In this document: positions 42,529-51,462 of the stretch, in pieces
How the letters are laid out: each line of letters opens with the position of its first letter
Position numbering within the stretch: position 1 is the stretch's first letter
Assembly (NCBI GenBank): GCA_035315685.1
Contig: DATFXR010000152.1
Span: 1 to 52,564, forward strand
DNA length: 52,564 nucleotides
Source: QHWK01 sp035315685
GTDB lineage: Bacteria; Acidobacteriota; Vicinamibacteria; Vicinamibacterales; CAVVIG01
Reading direction: 5' to 3'
Notes under the pieces: generated by a model
What the model was told of the DNA's origin: nothing
Database searches by the model: none
What the model saw: only the letters and a program-made list of their open reading frames with translations
Translations under genes and position numbers: made by a program

Positions 42529-43953
42529 CGCGCGAGCGTTGCCACGTGCACGAAGTCGCAGGCTGTCGCGCAGGCGCAGGATATCCTCGCTCGCCGCGAA
42601 TCGCGAGTCGACGAGCGGACGAGGGGCGACGCCGAAGCCAACCAACGCCACGACCAGCGCCACGAACGTCCACGCCTCGCGCGGCGTGAGGCCGAACCGC
42701 AGACTCGGATGGGCCCGCACGGCCGGACGGCCGCAGAAGAGCGAGAAGTACATCCGCACCACCGCAAGACCGGTCAACGCCGACGCGATCACCACGCCGA
42801 ACCCCATCACCGGAAACGCGTCGACGGCACCTTCGACGAGGAGTTCCTGGCCCACGAAGCCGAGCGTCCCCGGGAAGCCGGTGCAGGCCAGCCCCATCAT
42901 CAGGAAGCTGATCGCGAGCACCGGCATCCGCTCGAATCCGCCGTGATACGTCGTCAGATCGAGCCGGCCGCGGCGCGCTTCGAGAACCAGCACGCATCGA
43001 GCGAGTCCGGCAAACGCCAACCCGGCGGACAACCACACGAGCAGCCCGCCGGCCAGGGCCGTTGCGCTCGTACAGTCGAGGCCGGCCATCACCAGCGCCG
43101 ACTGACTCACGAACAGGTACCCACACGCTCGGCGCGCGCTGGCCTGAACGAGCGCGAGCGCGGCGCCGTATACCGCGGTCCCGAGCGCCAGGATCGCGAT
43201 CACCCGCAGCATCTCGGGCGACGCGCGCGGCACGATCAACACCACGGTCATGTACGCGCCCACTTGCGGAGCGCTGAACAGAATCGCCGGCCCCAGCCGT
43301 CCGTGGTCGAACACCTCCGGCACCCACGCATGGAACGGCACGATCCCTTTGCGGAGGAGCGCAGCGATCACGATCAACCAGAGGCCGACCGTTTCAATGA
43401 CGGTATTCCGGACGCCCGGCGCGATGAGCAGCGCCACGCCGAGGCCAAACAACAGCGTCGACAGGCCCAGATAGGCAGCGACGATACGCCGCTGCTGCCG
43501 ATGCGCAGGATCCGACAGCGCCGACAGAAACGTCCAGACCGAGGCGATCGACAGCAGCAGCAGCGCGACGGCACTTTCCGTGAGAAAGGAGGCGAGCGTG
43601 ATGAGCGTCGCGAGGGCGGTGCGGCGGATCCCGCCGCGATCGAGCGCCGCACGCGGCGTGACCGACACGGTCAGCAGCCACAGGCCGGCGGCAAACGGCA
43701 GGAGGACGGCCGAGAGGTTGTTGATGCGAACGAGCGCATCTCCGCCCGCGACCGAGCTGAGCGCAGGGACACGAATCGAGAAGGTACGCAGGTGCGGCGA
43801 AGCGGCAGCGGCGAGCGCGGCCAGCAGCATCAGGACCGCCGATGCCACAGCCAGCCGCCGGAGTCGTTCGACGTCGAGATGCAGGTAAGACGCGCCGATC
43901 ACGACGGCAGGAAGCGCTGCAAGCACGGTGAGTCCAACCCACGCATCACTCAT
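42145..43953 (-). CDS. NuoN/NuoM-like proton-channel membrane subunit, with antisense tail
   Basis: A 602-aa reading frame. Residues about 1-455 are an integral membrane protein with about a dozen helices of the antiporter-like NDH-1 type: RKGIVPFHAWVPEVFDHGRLGPAILFSAPQVGAY carries the conserved Lys and His. After GFGVAPRPLVDSRF the sequence becomes Arg-rich and hydrophilic (about 130 residues) and runs antisense to the cytochrome-PBP gene, so the biological stop is doubtful: either a lost stop or a frameshift near 42530-42580. ATG 43953 overlaps the dabB stop by 8 bases. It is a second membrane partner beside DabB, possibly completing a DAB proton channel. Confidence 0.75.
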   Translation of the reverse strand: MSDAWVGLTVLAALPAVVIGASYLHLDVERLRRLAVASAVLMLLAALAAAASPHLRTFSIRVPALSSVAGGDALVRINNLSAVLLPFAAGLWLLTVSVTPRAALDRGGIRRTALATLITLASFLTESAVALLLLSIASVWTFLSALSDPAHRQQRRIVAAYLGLSTLLFGLGVALLIAPGVRNTVIETVGLWLIVIAALLRKGIVPFHAWVPEVFDHGRLGPAILFSAPQVGAYMTVVLIVPRASPEMLRVIAILALGTAVYGAALALVQASARRACGYLFVSQSALVMAGLDCTSATALAGGLLVWLSAGLAFAGLARCVLVLEARRGRLDLTTYHGGFERMPVLAISFLMMGLACTGFPGTLGFVGQELLVEGAVDAFPVMGFGVVIASALTGLAVVRMYFSLFCGRPAVRAHPSLRFGLTPREAWTFVALVVALVGFGVAPRPLVDSRFAASEDILRLRDSLRLRARGNARASAALDFDQPSAPIVEAEDAHRADPVVPVDVERDRRRESRRRLTLRLERPHECLPREGASRLHERALGESRDRQRRPLIDEAVAAELIPARRFPIDVTREDSRRHVGIARRVRQRVAGDGRRNERDAS

Positions 43954-45310
43954 CTCGATCGTCCCCGCTCTCGAGCGCGACCTCCGGCGCCGGAATAATC
44001 GCCGCGCACAGCCATTCATCGAGGCGCGTGAGTTGCCGGGCCAGATGCACGAACGGCGCGACAATCATCCGGTCCAGGATGCTGTCGAGGAATCCGCGTT
44101 CCAGCGCCACCAGAAAGACCTGGCGCCGAACACGATCGGGCGCGACCACCTCGAGGTAGCCGACTGCTCGGCGTGGCCGATCTCCCAGAGCGTCTTCCAT
44201 TCCATGCAGGTCGTGGAGGACGTTTGGCGCGCTCAGGAACTGCAGCAGCCGGAAGCAGGCATGTCCGGCCATGTGCACGAACGCGATCGTGTACCAGCCA
44301 ATCGCGATCTCGACGACGATGATTCCCACTTGCGTGAGCGCGGCGTAGGCGAGCGAAGACTTCACGTCGCTCTGCACCCGCGTCGTGACGCCGGCGAAGA
44401 CGGCGGTGGCCGCTCCCAGCGCTCCGGCGAGCAGGCGTGCCGCGGCGGCCTGCTCGAGCAGCGGCGCCGACCGCAACAGCAGGAAACAGCCGGCGTGAAT
44501 CGAGAGCGAGCCGTAATAGACGGCGCTCGACGGCGTCGGCCCCTCCATGGCGCGCGGCAGCCACCCCGAGAACGGCAGCAACGCGCTCTTGCCGGCGACG
44601 GCCACGATGATGAGCACCGCAATGATAGTCGCGGTGGGTCCCGTCAGGCCGATCGTCGACGCCGCGCGCGCGCCGCCGAACAGCAGGGAGAGGCTGTCGG
44701 TGCCCGCAACGTGGCGCAGCAGCACGGCCGCCGACAGCATCGCCGCGTCGCTGATGCGATAGACCGACAGTACTCGCAGCGCATTCGAGACCGGCGCGGG
44801 CCGCTCGTGGAAGAACGCGACGAGCAGCGCCGAGCTGAGACCGACGAACTCCCATCCAATGAAGAGGACGCCGACGTTGCCGGCGAGCGACACGAGCAGC
44901 ATGCCCGTCACGAACATCGCCAGCAGCACGAAGTAGCGGTTGTAGCCCGGCTCCCGGTGCAGATATCGATTCGAGAACGCCGAGACGACGCCGGCAATTG
45001 CCGCCGAGAGCGCCGCGAATCCAAGCGACAGCCGATCGACGAGGAATTCGATCGCGATGCCGCCCTCGTGTGATGTCGACCAATCGCCGTACGACAGGAG
45101 CCGTGTCCCTGTTCCCGCGGCGCCGTGCACGATCAGCGCGAGCAGCAACGCGGCGCTCGCGATCGTCATCGCCGCGGCAGCGATCGTGCCGGTCCACCGC
45201 TCGGGCAGCGGCCGGTTGAGCAGCAGCGCGCTGCCGAGCAGCGCGAGCAGCAGCGCCGGCGATCCGACGCCGGCGAGCACCAGCACCGCGAGCGGAACGT
45301 TCGGCGTCAC
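43946..45310 (-). CDS. dabB: DabB-like NADH-dehydrogenase-family transporter subunit
   Basis: A 454-aa membrane protein of the NuoL/MrpA family with about 12 helices. Family motifs include NVGVLFIGWEFVGLSSALLVAFFHERPAP, GKSALLPFSGWLPRAMEGPTPSSAVYYGSLSIHAG (Lys in the channel) and SSLAYAALTQVGI. In DAB systems DabB couples proton flow to bicarbonate/CO2 uptake by DabA. Its start overlaps the dabA stop (45310/45307), which is the standard dabA-dabB coupling. Somewhat shorter than typical DabB (about 500-550 aa), and followed by a second NDH-like subunit. Confidence 0.83.
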   Translation of the reverse strand: MTPNVPLAVLVLAGVGSPALLLALLGSALLLNRPLPERWTGTIAAAAMTIASAALLLALIVHGAAGTGTRLLSYGDWSTSHEGGIAIEFLVDRLSLGFAALSAAIAGVVSAFSNRYLHREPGYNRYFVLLAMFVTGMLLVSLAGNVGVLFIGWEFVGLSSALLVAFFHERPAPVSNALRVLSVYRISDAAMLSAAVLLRHVAGTDSLSLLFGGARAASTIGLTGPTATIIAVLIIVAVAGKSALLPFSGWLPRAMEGPTPSSAVYYGSLSIHAGCFLLLRSAPLLEQAAAARLLAGALGAATAVFAGVTTRVQSDVKSSLAYAALTQVGIIVVEIAIGWYTIAFVHMAGHACFRLLQFLSAPNVLHDLHGMEDALGDRPRRAVGYLEVVAPDRVRRQVFLVALERGFLDSILDRMIVAPFVHLARQLTRLDEWLCAAIIPAPEVALESGDDRDE

Positions 45311-48297
45311 GCCGCGGGCCCCGTCTGCGGCGCGCGCCGATCGGCGGGAGGCATCCCGCCGACGATCGCGACCGGTGGAAGAAATCCGCGCTTACCCTGA
45401 TACCACGCGGCAGATCCGCCTGTGACCACGGCGAGCGCACGTTCGGGCGAATGGGCGACGAAGCCGGTCGATCGGAGCTCCCATAACGTGCCGGAGTCCG
45501 CGCTGAGGCACGCCAGCCAGATCCAGCGGTTTCGTACGAGCCGTTCGAGCGCCGGGTTGCTCTCGACGATCCGCCGGATGCGCCCGCGCGCCCCTTCGAC
45601 GACGATCGCCAGGCGCGTTGGTTCATGGATCTCGACCATCTGCCACGGCAGACCGGTGCGCAAATCGCTCTGCGCGCCGTCCATCACGCCGAGCAGCGAG
45701 GTCACGTTGTGCGGCAGTTTGGTCCCCGAGCCGAAACCGGATGGATCGACATAGCTGAAGTAGTACTCGAGGCTGATGCCGGCGACCACTGGCACTACCG
45801 CCGCCATGATCCGCGCGAGGATCGCGCCATCATGATCCTGCGTCGGATCGTATGAGACCAGGAACGCACGGCGATCGAGAAACAGCCCGCGCGTCCGCGA
45901 CCGCCGGCCGATGACGCAGAACGCGTTGGTCGCATGGCCGTACTCCGGACGGGGCTGCGCCAGATCGGCGGCGCGCCCTTCCACATGCGCAAGCGCGGCG
46001 AGCGGCGGATACCACTGCGGGACGGCGTCGAACCGCCGGCACCGTTCGTGGGCCTCGCGCCGCCTGGTCTTCTCGACGGCCTCTCGGGCTTGCGAGAACA
46101 CCGGTTCGTGTCGGGAAGGAACCAGATCCTCGTCGAAAAACGTGACCTCGTTGCTGCACGTGTTGCGCTGGGCACCAACGAACCACGTCGCCGCGCCGAT
46201 GTGCAGCCCCTCGGACGCCAGCAGTTGACGCACGCGCGCGTCGTTGGCCATCTGCGCGAACGCACGCGCGTTCGGGCCACCGCGTCCGCCGCCGCATGCT
46301 CCGCAATCGTGGGCCGACTCGTGCGGGTTGTTGAAGCTGATCGATCCATGGCCCACCACCAGCACCAGAGGTGACAGATGATCGCAAATGCCGATGTCTT
46401 CGAGGACACGGCGCACGATGTCCGCCATCTCACGCACGGTGAACCCTGAATAGGCTCCGATCGGCGGCGCCTGGTCCTGCCGGTCGAGCTGCAGACGGGT
46501 ATGCGGCGCGGCGATTGAGGTCTCCTGAACTCGGCGCCATCGTGACGAGAGCCATGGGAACACGACGCGCAGGACCAGCGGGACGAGTGACAGCCAGCCG
46601 AAGGCGGTCATCAGCACCGCGCCGCGAACGGGCAGGCGGCTTCCCAGATGCACGTTGTAGCCGAGGAACCCGGCGGCGCGACGCTGCAGACGCCGCGACC
46701 GTTGGGCGAATCGATCGCCGTCCGGTTCGATCTCCGCGACGTAATGGTCGGGACGGATCGCCACCGGGCAGAGCGGCCGCGGGTGAGCGTCGGACGCGCC
46801 CTGGTGATACATCGCGATGTTGAAGAACCCTGCCGTGCTGAACGTCTCGCACGCCGGCTCGACTTCCTCCAGATGACGCCGGAACGACTCCTCGCGCTCG
46901 TCGAGGCAGAAGACCGCCTGGAACAGCGGCGGTTGCGGCTGCGGTTGCGCGGCATGATGCGCGAGCGCGTCGTACAGCCGATGACGAACCGCACGCTCGA
47001 ATGCCTGGTGCAGGAGCCGGCGCCGGCGCACCTCGTCGAGATCCTTCAGCTCTGACTCGAGCGCAGCAACGTGCGATGCGGTCCACTGCTCCATAATCGA
47101 GGCGTCGAGCCCGCACAGCTGCGCCACATGGAACAGCGGCCAGGCGCGCTCGATCGATGTCGGTGCCTGCTGGCGCGGTAGCCGGGGCTGCAACCAGCCT
47201 CGCAGCTCCGAGAGCGTCCCGTGGAACGGGAGTTGTCGCGCGGCCTCGTCGAGCGCCGCCCGCTCGAACAATAGACGGACCGCGAGATATCCGCGCAAGG
47301 TGACGGTGAGATCGCGCGCCGGCACGCGATCGGGCCGTTCTTCGATTTGCCGGACGATGCCCGCCCACCCGCGAAGAGCCAGCAGTTCTGCGCCCAGGTA
47401 ATCCGACCGCTCGTCGTCCGCCACACCGAGCTCGACCAGCGAGTGCGCGATCGACTCGAGCGCGCTCCGCCCGGGGGATCGATCTTCGTCGACCACGCGC
47501 GGGAGCGCTCGCGCCCAGTCGCCGCAGTGTGCCGCCAGCGACGTGCCGTAGATCTCCAGGAAGGCGCCATGGATGCCGCGGCTCCGCTCCGGCATCGACC
47601 AATGCGCGAGGCCTTGATCGAGGTAGCCGGCCAGAAATCGAATGAGCGGTGGATGGATCCACGCGTCGGTGTCGATGCTCGACACGGCGCGCAGCCAGTC
47701 GCGATGGCGAACCGGAGTGACGGTGTCCGCCGGCGGCGAAGGCGCGCCAGACCGGACGACCGCGTCGAGGCACGCGGTCCACAGTCGGTGTACGGATCGT
47801 TGCTCGCCGGCGCGATCGTCAACCTCTCCGAGCGCGGCCGACGCCGAACGCGCGTTCGCCGGCAGATCGACGCGAAACCGTGATAGCGCGTCGGTCTCTT
47901 CCAGGATCCATGCCAGCTCGCGTCCCGTTGCCGCGGGAATGCCGTGCAGCACGATCGCACGCCAGAGATCGATGCGGGAGCAGACGCCCGCGACGTCGCT
48001 GGCGCCACTCGCACCCAACTGCTCCTCGAGGAGCGCCGCAACGTCCTTTGCAAGGATCCGACCCGAGGCCAGCTTGTCGCGATATCGAGATTCGGCCAGG
48101 AAGGGCTCGCAGCCGAGTTGACCCGCGGCGACCTCGACTGCCTCTTCGAACGGCAGACGCTCGAACGCGTGCAGCGTGTTGTGATGGATGAAGATGCTGA
48201 TCGGACCCTGGGCCGGGAGCAGGTGCGCCAGCTCGTCGATCGCGGCCGTGAGAGACTGCGCGGAGGTGACGCGGTCGGAGTTGGATCCGTGAATCAT
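45307..48297 (-). CDS. dabA: DabA (DUF2309/UPF0753) inorganic-carbon transporter subunit
   Basis: A 996-aa member of DUF2309, the zinc-binding, carbonic-anhydrase-like half of the DAB bicarbonate/CO2 accumulation complex. Predicted zinc ligands are Cys464 and Asp466 (FCLDEREESF) and His650 with Cys665 (GHGSISFNNPHESAHDCGACGG). The spacings (2 and 15 residues) match Cys351/Asp353 and His524/Cys539 of Halothiobacillus DabA as I recall them. The opening IDELAHLLPAQGPISIFIHHNTLHAFERLPFEEAV is also diagnostic. ATG 48297 follows a TTG and lacks a clear ribosome site. It lies 21 bases after the preceding gene, in the same operon as MoxR and VWA genes. Confidence 0.92.
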   Translation of the reverse strand: MIHGSNSDRVTSAQSLTAAIDELAHLLPAQGPISIFIHHNTLHAFERLPFEEAVEVAAGQLGCEPFLAESRYRDKLASGRILAKDVAALLEEQLGASGASDVAGVCSRIDLWRAIVLHGIPAATGRELAWILEETDALSRFRVDLPANARSASAALGEVDDRAGEQRSVHRLWTACLDAVVRSGAPSPPADTVTPVRHRDWLRAVSSIDTDAWIHPPLIRFLAGYLDQGLAHWSMPERSRGIHGAFLEIYGTSLAAHCGDWARALPRVVDEDRSPGRSALESIAHSLVELGVADDERSDYLGAELLALRGWAGIVRQIEERPDRVPARDLTVTLRGYLAVRLLFERAALDEAARQLPFHGTLSELRGWLQPRLPRQQAPTSIERAWPLFHVAQLCGLDASIMEQWTASHVAALESELKDLDEVRRRRLLHQAFERAVRHRLYDALAHHAAQPQPQPPLFQAVFCLDEREESFRRHLEEVEPACETFSTAGFFNIAMYHQGASDAHPRPLCPVAIRPDHYVAEIEPDGDRFAQRSRRLQRRAAGFLGYNVHLGSRLPVRGAVLMTAFGWLSLVPLVLRVVFPWLSSRWRRVQETSIAAPHTRLQLDRQDQAPPIGAYSGFTVREMADIVRRVLEDIGICDHLSPLVLVVGHGSISFNNPHESAHDCGACGGGRGGPNARAFAQMANDARVRQLLASEGLHIGAATWFVGAQRNTCSNEVTFFDEDLVPSRHEPVFSQAREAVEKTRRREAHERCRRFDAVPQWYPPLAALAHVEGRAADLAQPRPEYGHATNAFCVIGRRSRTRGLFLDRRAFLVSYDPTQDHDGAILARIMAAVVPVVAGISLEYYFSYVDPSGFGSGTKLPHNVTSLLGVMDGAQSDLRTGLPWQMVEIHEPTRLAIVVEGARGRIRRIVESNPALERLVRNRWIWLACLSADSGTLWELRSTGFVAHSPERALAVVTGGSAAWYQGKRGFLPPVAIVGGMPPADRRAPQTGPAA

Positions 48298-48318
48298 CAA
48301 GCGGCGAAATCGATGGCT

Positions 48319-48900
48319 CTACGGCATTTGCCTGAAACGCACGGACGTCTCCACATGAACTGTCGGCGGCCTCGCGACTCGCGATGACGAGAACGGCGCC
48401 GAGATCAGCGGCCCGATGAAGACGGCACCGACGAGCGTGAAGCCGTAGGCCCATGCGACTCGCGCCCATGGCCAGGTGCGCGGGTCGCGCCAGTTACGCC
48501 CAAACGAATCGTCGAGCAGCTTGAGGAACTCGTCGGTGATCGGCTTCGGCGCGACCGCGGTCCACAGTTCCCAGAGCAGCCACGCGGCGACTCCGATCAG
48601 CAACACGCCACACCACGCGTTGAACGCGACGTTCATAACGCCCGTCCGATACGCGACGCGTTCGCACGGCTGGACGATCGGCGGCGCTGCATAGCAGTTC
48701 GTGAAATCGTAGATCGTGACGAGGTTTTGCGGTGCGGTGACGATGAGCTGCCTGCCAAAGGTGAAAGCGCCGTAGAGGAGCACGCCGATCCAGAATTCCC
48801 AGATGGCAAGGCCTGCCCAGGAGCGCAGCGAGTTGGGAGGGATGGTAAGCGGGCGCCGCCTCAAGGGGCTCATCTCCGGCAATGTTGGCCATCCCGCCAT
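48319..48900 (-). CDS. Small membrane protein, unknown, in the dab operon
   Basis: A 193-aa protein with three to four hydrophobic segments (about 27-50, 88-112 and 150-172) and basic ends (MSPLRRRPLT near the N-terminus; VRFRQMP at the C-terminus). Its ATG 48900 stands one base after the VWA stop (48902), with GGGGAC about 10 bases upstream. It lies between the VWA and dabA genes, so it is probably part of the same complex or its assembly. I do not recognise the family. Confidence 0.6.
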   Translation of the reverse strand: MAGWPTLPEMSPLRRRPLTIPPNSLRSWAGLAIWEFWIGVLLYGAFTFGRQLIVTAPQNLVTIYDFTNCYAAPPIVQPCERVAYRTGVMNVAFNAWCGVLLIGVAAWLLWELWTAVAPKPITDEFLKLLDDSFGRNWRDPRTWPWARVAWAYGFTLVGAVFIGPLISAPFSSSRVARPPTVHVETSVRFRQMP

Positions 48901-48901
48901 G

Positions 48902-50215
48902 TCAGCGTCCCCTTGCTGCCGGATGACTCCCGCGCGGCACGTCGTCCACGTCCTCGATCGTAATCACTTTGTTCGCGCCCTGAAATCCCCACGGCGGCGG
49001 TGCGCCGTCACCGACGCGGATGGTCACGACCGGAAAGGGTGGAAGCTCCGCCGGCCAGGGCGTGCAGCAGTCGCTGACGATGAACAATAGATCGATCGGC
49101 GTGCTCTTCCTCGCGATGAACGCGCGCAGCCCGACAGTCAGGTCGGTGCCGCCGCCGCCGTACAACTCGATCTGGGTGCCGGTGAACGCCTTCCTCACTT
49201 CGTGCACCGCCGCATCGCAGCACGCGACGACAACGTCTGCGCCGTAACCGAGCTGGCGCGTCAATCCTCCGAGCTCCGAGACTGCTCTCGCCAGCTGCGA
49301 CTCGTCCATCGAGCAGGAGGTGTCGATCAGGAATCCTGGCCGCGGCCGGGGCTGGTAGAAGCTCGGCATGATGAACTCGCCGTAGCACGCCTGCCGACGA
49401 TGCGGCCGCCTGTAGGTGCGATCGTAACGGCCGATGGTGCTGTCGCGCAGGGCCCTCCGCACCGCGTGGCGGAGCGTGGCCATGTAGTCGATTTTCGGCG
49501 CGAGCGTCGCGCGCGCCCAGCGACGCCACGCGAGCGCAATGTCACCGCCGAAGCGCGACATCTCCTCGATGCGTCGCGCCACTTCGCGCCGCACGAGCTC
49601 CGCTTTCAGGCTGTCGACGCTCGGAACGCCTCCCTCCTTTCCTTCGTCTGCCGGCAGCTCCCAGAATCGGCGCTCGCCATGTGCGCCTGACCCGCAGTCG
49701 TGCCACACCTGCTGCCCGCGATCGGCCGCCTCGTGTCGATCGGCTCGTGGCGATGCCGGCAACTGGGAATAGTACATCTCGGCGTTGTTCCCGTTGGGCA
49801 GCCCGTACGCCGCGGGAAGCGGCGGATCGCCCGGCAACGGCAGCCCTTCTGCCTGGAGGTCGTCGTTGATCTCGCAGTCGCCGGCGGTGTTCCAGCGCCG
49901 GTGATCGTTGAAGCCGGCGGCTTTTCTTCGTCCGTCGTGGTCGCGCAGCAGGTGACTGACTTCGTGAATGAGCAGCGTCGCGTTCTGCTCGACGCTGTGC
50001 GAGGCGAGCCAGTCGCTGTTGTAGTACAGCCGCCAGTGTGCGTCGACGGCCATGCTGCCGATGAGCGTGGTCTCGACGGGAACGAGGTTGAAGAGCGCCG
50101 GAGCGAAATAGCTTCGCTGGTGCGCGGCCCGTACACGGGCCGCCTGCAGCGCGCGCGAGTACCCGGCTGTCTGTCGATCGGCACGCCGAATCAAATCGAC
50201 GAGGTTGATCCGCAT
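48902..50215 (-). CDS. DUF2201 metallopeptidase-like/VWA-like protein
   Basis: A 437-aa protein of the DUF2201 group. The N-terminal half has a zinc-peptidase-like motif His84-Glu85-x2-His88 (LLIHEVSHLLRDH, His93 as possible third ligand). The C-terminal half has a VWA-like MIDAS, Asp298-x-Ser300-x-Ser302 (FLIDTSCSMDES). Such proteins pair with MoxR AAA+ ATPases to remodel or insert metal into client proteins. The start is 1 base after the ATPase stop and the stop 1 base before the next start. Placed upstream of dabA, its client may be DabA or the Dab complex. Confidence 0.82.
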   Translation of the reverse strand: MRINLVDLIRRADRQTAGYSRALQAARVRAAHQRSYFAPALFNLVPVETTLIGSMAVDAHWRLYYNSDWLASHSVEQNATLLIHEVSHLLRDHDGRRKAAGFNDHRRWNTAGDCEINDDLQAEGLPLPGDPPLPAAYGLPNGNNAEMYYSQLPASPRADRHEAADRGQQVWHDCGSGAHGERRFWELPADEGKEGGVPSVDSLKAELVRREVARRIEEMSRFGGDIALAWRRWARATLAPKIDYMATLRHAVRRALRDSTIGRYDRTYRRPHRRQACYGEFIMPSFYQPRPRPGFLIDTSCSMDESQLARAVSELGGLTRQLGYGADVVVACCDAAVHEVRKAFTGTQIELYGGGGTDLTVGLRAFIARKSTPIDLLFIVSDCCTPWPAELPPFPVVTIRVGDGAPPPWGFQGANKVITIEDVDDVPRGSHPAARGR

Positions 50216-50216
50216 G

Positions 50217-51374
50217 TCAATCGCGGGGAACGAGCTTCGCGAGCCGCATCAGATCGTAGAACGGACGGCACTCCTCCGGCAGCTTCAGCACGCCGTCGGG
50301 ACGATTCGCTTTGTCGCACAGCGTCCGCGCGGCGGCGGTCGGAATGTCGGCGTTCTTCCGCGCGGCGACACCCAGCGCGATCATCGCGGCCTCCCATCGC
50401 TGAGACGTCTTGTTGTTGATCACGGCGCCTGCGAGCGCGTAGCAGATGGCGTACGCGCGATCGACGCGGTCAGGCAGTTCGAACCGGCGCGGATCCCTCA
50501 GGATGTCCTCGGGATCGGGCAGGTTCAACGTTTCCCGATATTCGAGGAAGGGCAGCGCCTGGTCGCCGACGAGGCCGGCGAGCGCCGGGCCGTGCAGCAG
50601 TCGATTGCCCGGAGACACTGCTTCGATCGCGGCGAGGAATCGCGACGCCAGATACCAGGTGCGGCCCGAGGGCCACGGACCACTTCGACGCGCCGGATCG
50701 TCGGGCGGGGCGAGCCACGCGTCGCGGCCAGCCGCCTTCACGTACGCCGCGATCGTCGCGCGCTGCCGGGGATGGTGCTCGTGCAGGAAATCGGCCGGCA
50801 GCACCGGCAGGTTGCTGGGAGCCGGGAAGTCGCTCACCATCATGTCGCACCACGTGTCGTGGTCCATCGGAAACTCGCCGTGCCACAGGCGGTTTGCCAT
50901 CGGCGGCTGGATCTCCTGTCCGCCCGCGGCCCACTCGACCGCGTTGCTGGCACAGAGATACACGACGCCGCCTTTCCCCGGCTCGTAATGCGGCAGCGTG
51001 AGCTCGCCGCAGACATTCTCCGTCAACAGACGCAGCATCGCTGCCTGCGTCGTCGGCGGGACCGTGGTGAGCTCGTCGAGAAAGACGACCACCATGTGGC
51101 CATCGGCTGCAAGACGCTGCGCATCGCGCGCCCATGCCATCGGCAGCAGCCGCACCCCGTCGGGTGTCGAGACCGGGAACCCGCCGAAGTCCTGCGGCTC
51201 GCGGATCGAGCCGACCAGCACGATGACCTTGCAGTTGATGCCGACGCGCGCGAATCCGGCCTCGAGGCTCTTGGTGAACTCGGTCTTGCCCACGCCGGGG
51301 AATCCGGTCATGTGCATCGGGATGCCCGCCTGCAAGCCGATTGCGATCAGTTGAACGAAATGTCTGAATTCCAT
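50217..51374 (-). CDS. MoxR-type AAA+ ATPase
   Basis: A 385-aa AAA+ ATPase. Walker A is GFPGVGKTEF (about residues 23-32), Walker B VVVFLDELTTV (about 94-104) and sensor-1 LCASNAVEW. The extended middle and C-terminal region is larger than a minimal MoxR. ATG 51374 is preferred; an in-frame GTG at 51413 would add 13 residues. First gene of a six-gene run with VWA, a membrane protein and dabAB. MoxR/VWA pairs act as chaperones or activators (for example CbbQ/CbbO for Rubisco, which often sit near dab genes). Confidence 0.82.
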   Translation of the reverse strand: MEFRHFVQLIAIGLQAGIPMHMTGFPGVGKTEFTKSLEAGFARVGINCKVIVLVGSIREPQDFGGFPVSTPDGVRLLPMAWARDAQRLAADGHMVVVFLDELTTVPPTTQAAMLRLLTENVCGELTLPHYEPGKGGVVYLCASNAVEWAAGGQEIQPPMANRLWHGEFPMDHDTWCDMMVSDFPAPSNLPVLPADFLHEHHPRQRATIAAYVKAAGRDAWLAPPDDPARRSGPWPSGRTWYLASRFLAAIEAVSPGNRLLHGPALAGLVGDQALPFLEYRETLNLPDPEDILRDPRRFELPDRVDRAYAICYALAGAVINNKTSQRWEAAMIALGVAARKNADIPTAAARTLCDKANRPDGVLKLPEECRPFYDLMRLAKLVPRD

Positions 51375-51462
51375 GTCCGGGCACACGTCTCCCCGACTGC
51401 ACCGGTTAGACACCTTTTGCGTGAGAATGGCTGCAACTAGCGGGGCAGAGGTGGGACGGCCG

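Noticed and set aside
42443..43327. Alternative minus-strand frame over the NuoN-like gene
   Set aside because: Arg-rich translation without membrane segments; the 43953 frame carries the clear NDH-1 motifs.
46901..46970. GCGGTTGCGGCTGCGGTTGC run as a further copy of the GCAACCGCAGAG repeat
   Set aside because: It lies inside dabA, encodes alternating Pro/Gln in frame and lacks the CAGAG part of the family core.
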